DNA from: an uncultured Clostridia bacterium
GTDB lineage: Bacteria > Bacillota > Clostridia > Oscillospirales > Ruminococcaceae
Direction of reading: 5' to 3'
NCBI GenBank assembly: GCA_937894185.1
Contig: CALCSA010000040.1
Location: 1 to 6,064, forward strand
DNA length: 6,064 nucleotides
Position numbers and translations under genes: made by a program. Positions within the stretch are counted from its first letter, which is position 1. Each line of letters opens with the position of its first letter. Of this stretch, positions 5,466-6,064 are shown piece after piece. The notes under the pieces were generated by a model. That model ran no database searches. It was given only the letters and a program-made list of their open reading frames with translations, and was not told the DNA's origin.

Positions 5466-6064
5466 ATGAACAAGGCGGTAACGCGCCAGGAGCTGATCGA
5501 AAACAACATCGGGTTGGTTCACTCCTGCGCTCAAAAACTAAAAGGCCGGGGCATGGAATACGACGATTTGTTCCAGGCAGGCTGCATGGGACTGATTAAA
5601 GCGGCAGATGCTTTTGATGTGGGGCGGGGTCTGCGGTTTTCCACCTATGCCGTTCCGGTGATACTGGGGGAGATGCGCCGCCTGTTCCGGGATGGCGGAA
5701 CCGTCAAGGTGAGCCGCACCCTCAAGGAGCTTTCTCTCAAGATCACCCGGGTGCGGGAGCGGTTTTCTCTGGAGCATGGCCGGGAACCCCATGTCAGCGA
5801 GCTGGCCCGGATTCTGGAGGTGGAGGAAAGCCAGATTGTGGAGGCCATCACCGCCGCTACCCCCCCTCTTTCCCTGACGGCGGGGGAGGAGGACGGCGGG
5901 GGCCAGTTGGACCTGCCGGTGGACTCCCCCGAAGATATGCTCTCGGACATCATCTCCCTCAAGCAGGTGCTGGGTCAGTTGGAGCCGGGGGACCGCAGGC
6001 TGGTCTTCCTGCGCTATTTTGGGGGGAAAACCCAAACCCAAACGGCTCAGGAGCTGGGGATGCA
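5466..6064 (+). CDS. sigF: RNA polymerase sporulation sigma factor SigF (3' end outside window)
   Basis: The first 199 codons are present and the frame is still open at the window end; perhaps 30-40 residues of region 4 are missing. The start is ATG 5466, with GGAGG at 5457-5461 four bases upstream and 11 bases after the spoIIAB stop. A TTG at 5451 could add only five residues. Region 2 is typical: YDDLFQAGCMGLIKAADAFD (32-51) and RFSTYAVPVILGEMRRLFRD (57-76), then TVKVSRTLKELS (79-90) leading into region 3. Region 4 begins around residue 164, with LRYFGGKTQTQTAQELGM (182-199) leading into the helix-turn-helix. Sigma-F directs early forespore transcription and is held by SpoIIAB. Unlike Bacillus SigF, the protein begins at the QELIENNIGLVH segment and lacks about 30 preceding residues, including the NGDxxA element. 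The order and sequence make SigF much likelier than SigG or SigB. Confidence 0.94.
   Translation, partial: MNKAVTRQELIENNIGLVHSCAQKLKGRGMEYDDLFQAGCMGLIKAADAFDVGRGLRFSTYAVPVILGEMRRLFRDGGTVKVSRTLKELSLKITRVRERFSLEHGREPHVSELARILEVEESQIVEAITAATPPLSLTAGEEDGGGQLDLPVDSPEDMLSDIISLKQVLGQLEPGDRRLVFLRYFGGKTQTQTAQELGM

Noticed and set aside
4891..5466. Minus-strand open frame of 191 codons opposite spoIIAA/spoIIAB
   Set aside because: Both sense genes have intact family motifs; the antisense text is unstructured Gly/Pro-rich sequence.
5538..6041. Minus-strand open frame of 167 codons opposite sigF
   Set aside because: The plus strand encodes an unmistakable sigma-F up to the window end; the antisense frame has no family resemblance.
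1..6064. tRNA/rRNA genes, CRISPR arrays, insertion sequences, attachment sites
   Set aside because: I saw no cloverleaf-like gene, no regularly spaced repeats, no transposase text and no terminal repeats. Gene content and base composition look uniform and chromosomal.

Overview
The window is G+C-rich coding DNA with short, A+T-richer gaps. All supported genes lie on the + strand. It most likely comes from an endospore-forming member of the Clostridia, probably an Oscillospirales/Ruminococcaceae-type organism. The reasons are a spoIIAA-spoIIAB-sigF sporulation operon, a two-subunit iron-sulfur L-serine dehydratase of the Gram-positive type, strong Shine-Dalgarno (SD) sites and a sigma-A-type promoter. 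The taxonomic placement is inference from family resemblance; no database was searched.

Region 1 (1-1442) is the end of a serine-catabolism operon. It holds the 3' part of sdaAB (beta chain with ACT domain), which overlaps the complete sdaAA (alpha chain with the cluster cysteines) by 17 bases, and closes with a clear intrinsic terminator. Together the two products deaminate L-serine to pyruvate and ammonia.

Region 2 (1443-4502) is a self-contained chaperone cassette. It has its own sigma-A-like promoter, a gene starting with TTG whose product has a GrpE-like C-terminal half and an unrecognised N-terminal half of about 175 residues, and a divergent Hsp70. The Hsp70 carries an insertion of roughly 40 residues before the interdomain linker and has almost no alpha-helical lid. 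A strong terminator closes the unit. No dnaJ, hrcA or CIRCE element is seen, so this is not the standard hrcA-grpE-dnaK-dnaJ heat-shock operon but looks like a dedicated Hsp70/exchange-factor pair of unknown client. This is the most novel part of the window. A 14-bp interrupted inverted repeat brackets its promoter and would bury the ribosome-binding site in any transcript reading through from upstream.

Region 3 (4503-6064) is the spoIIA operon: a leader of about 190 bases, then spoIIAA (anti-anti-sigma), spoIIAB (anti-sigma kinase) and the first 199 codons of sigF, which runs off the end. The three genes are translationally packed (ATGA overlap, then an 11-base gap). They form the partner switch that holds sigma-F inactive until SpoIIAA is dephosphorylated in the forespore. 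The sigma-F here has a noticeably short N-terminus.
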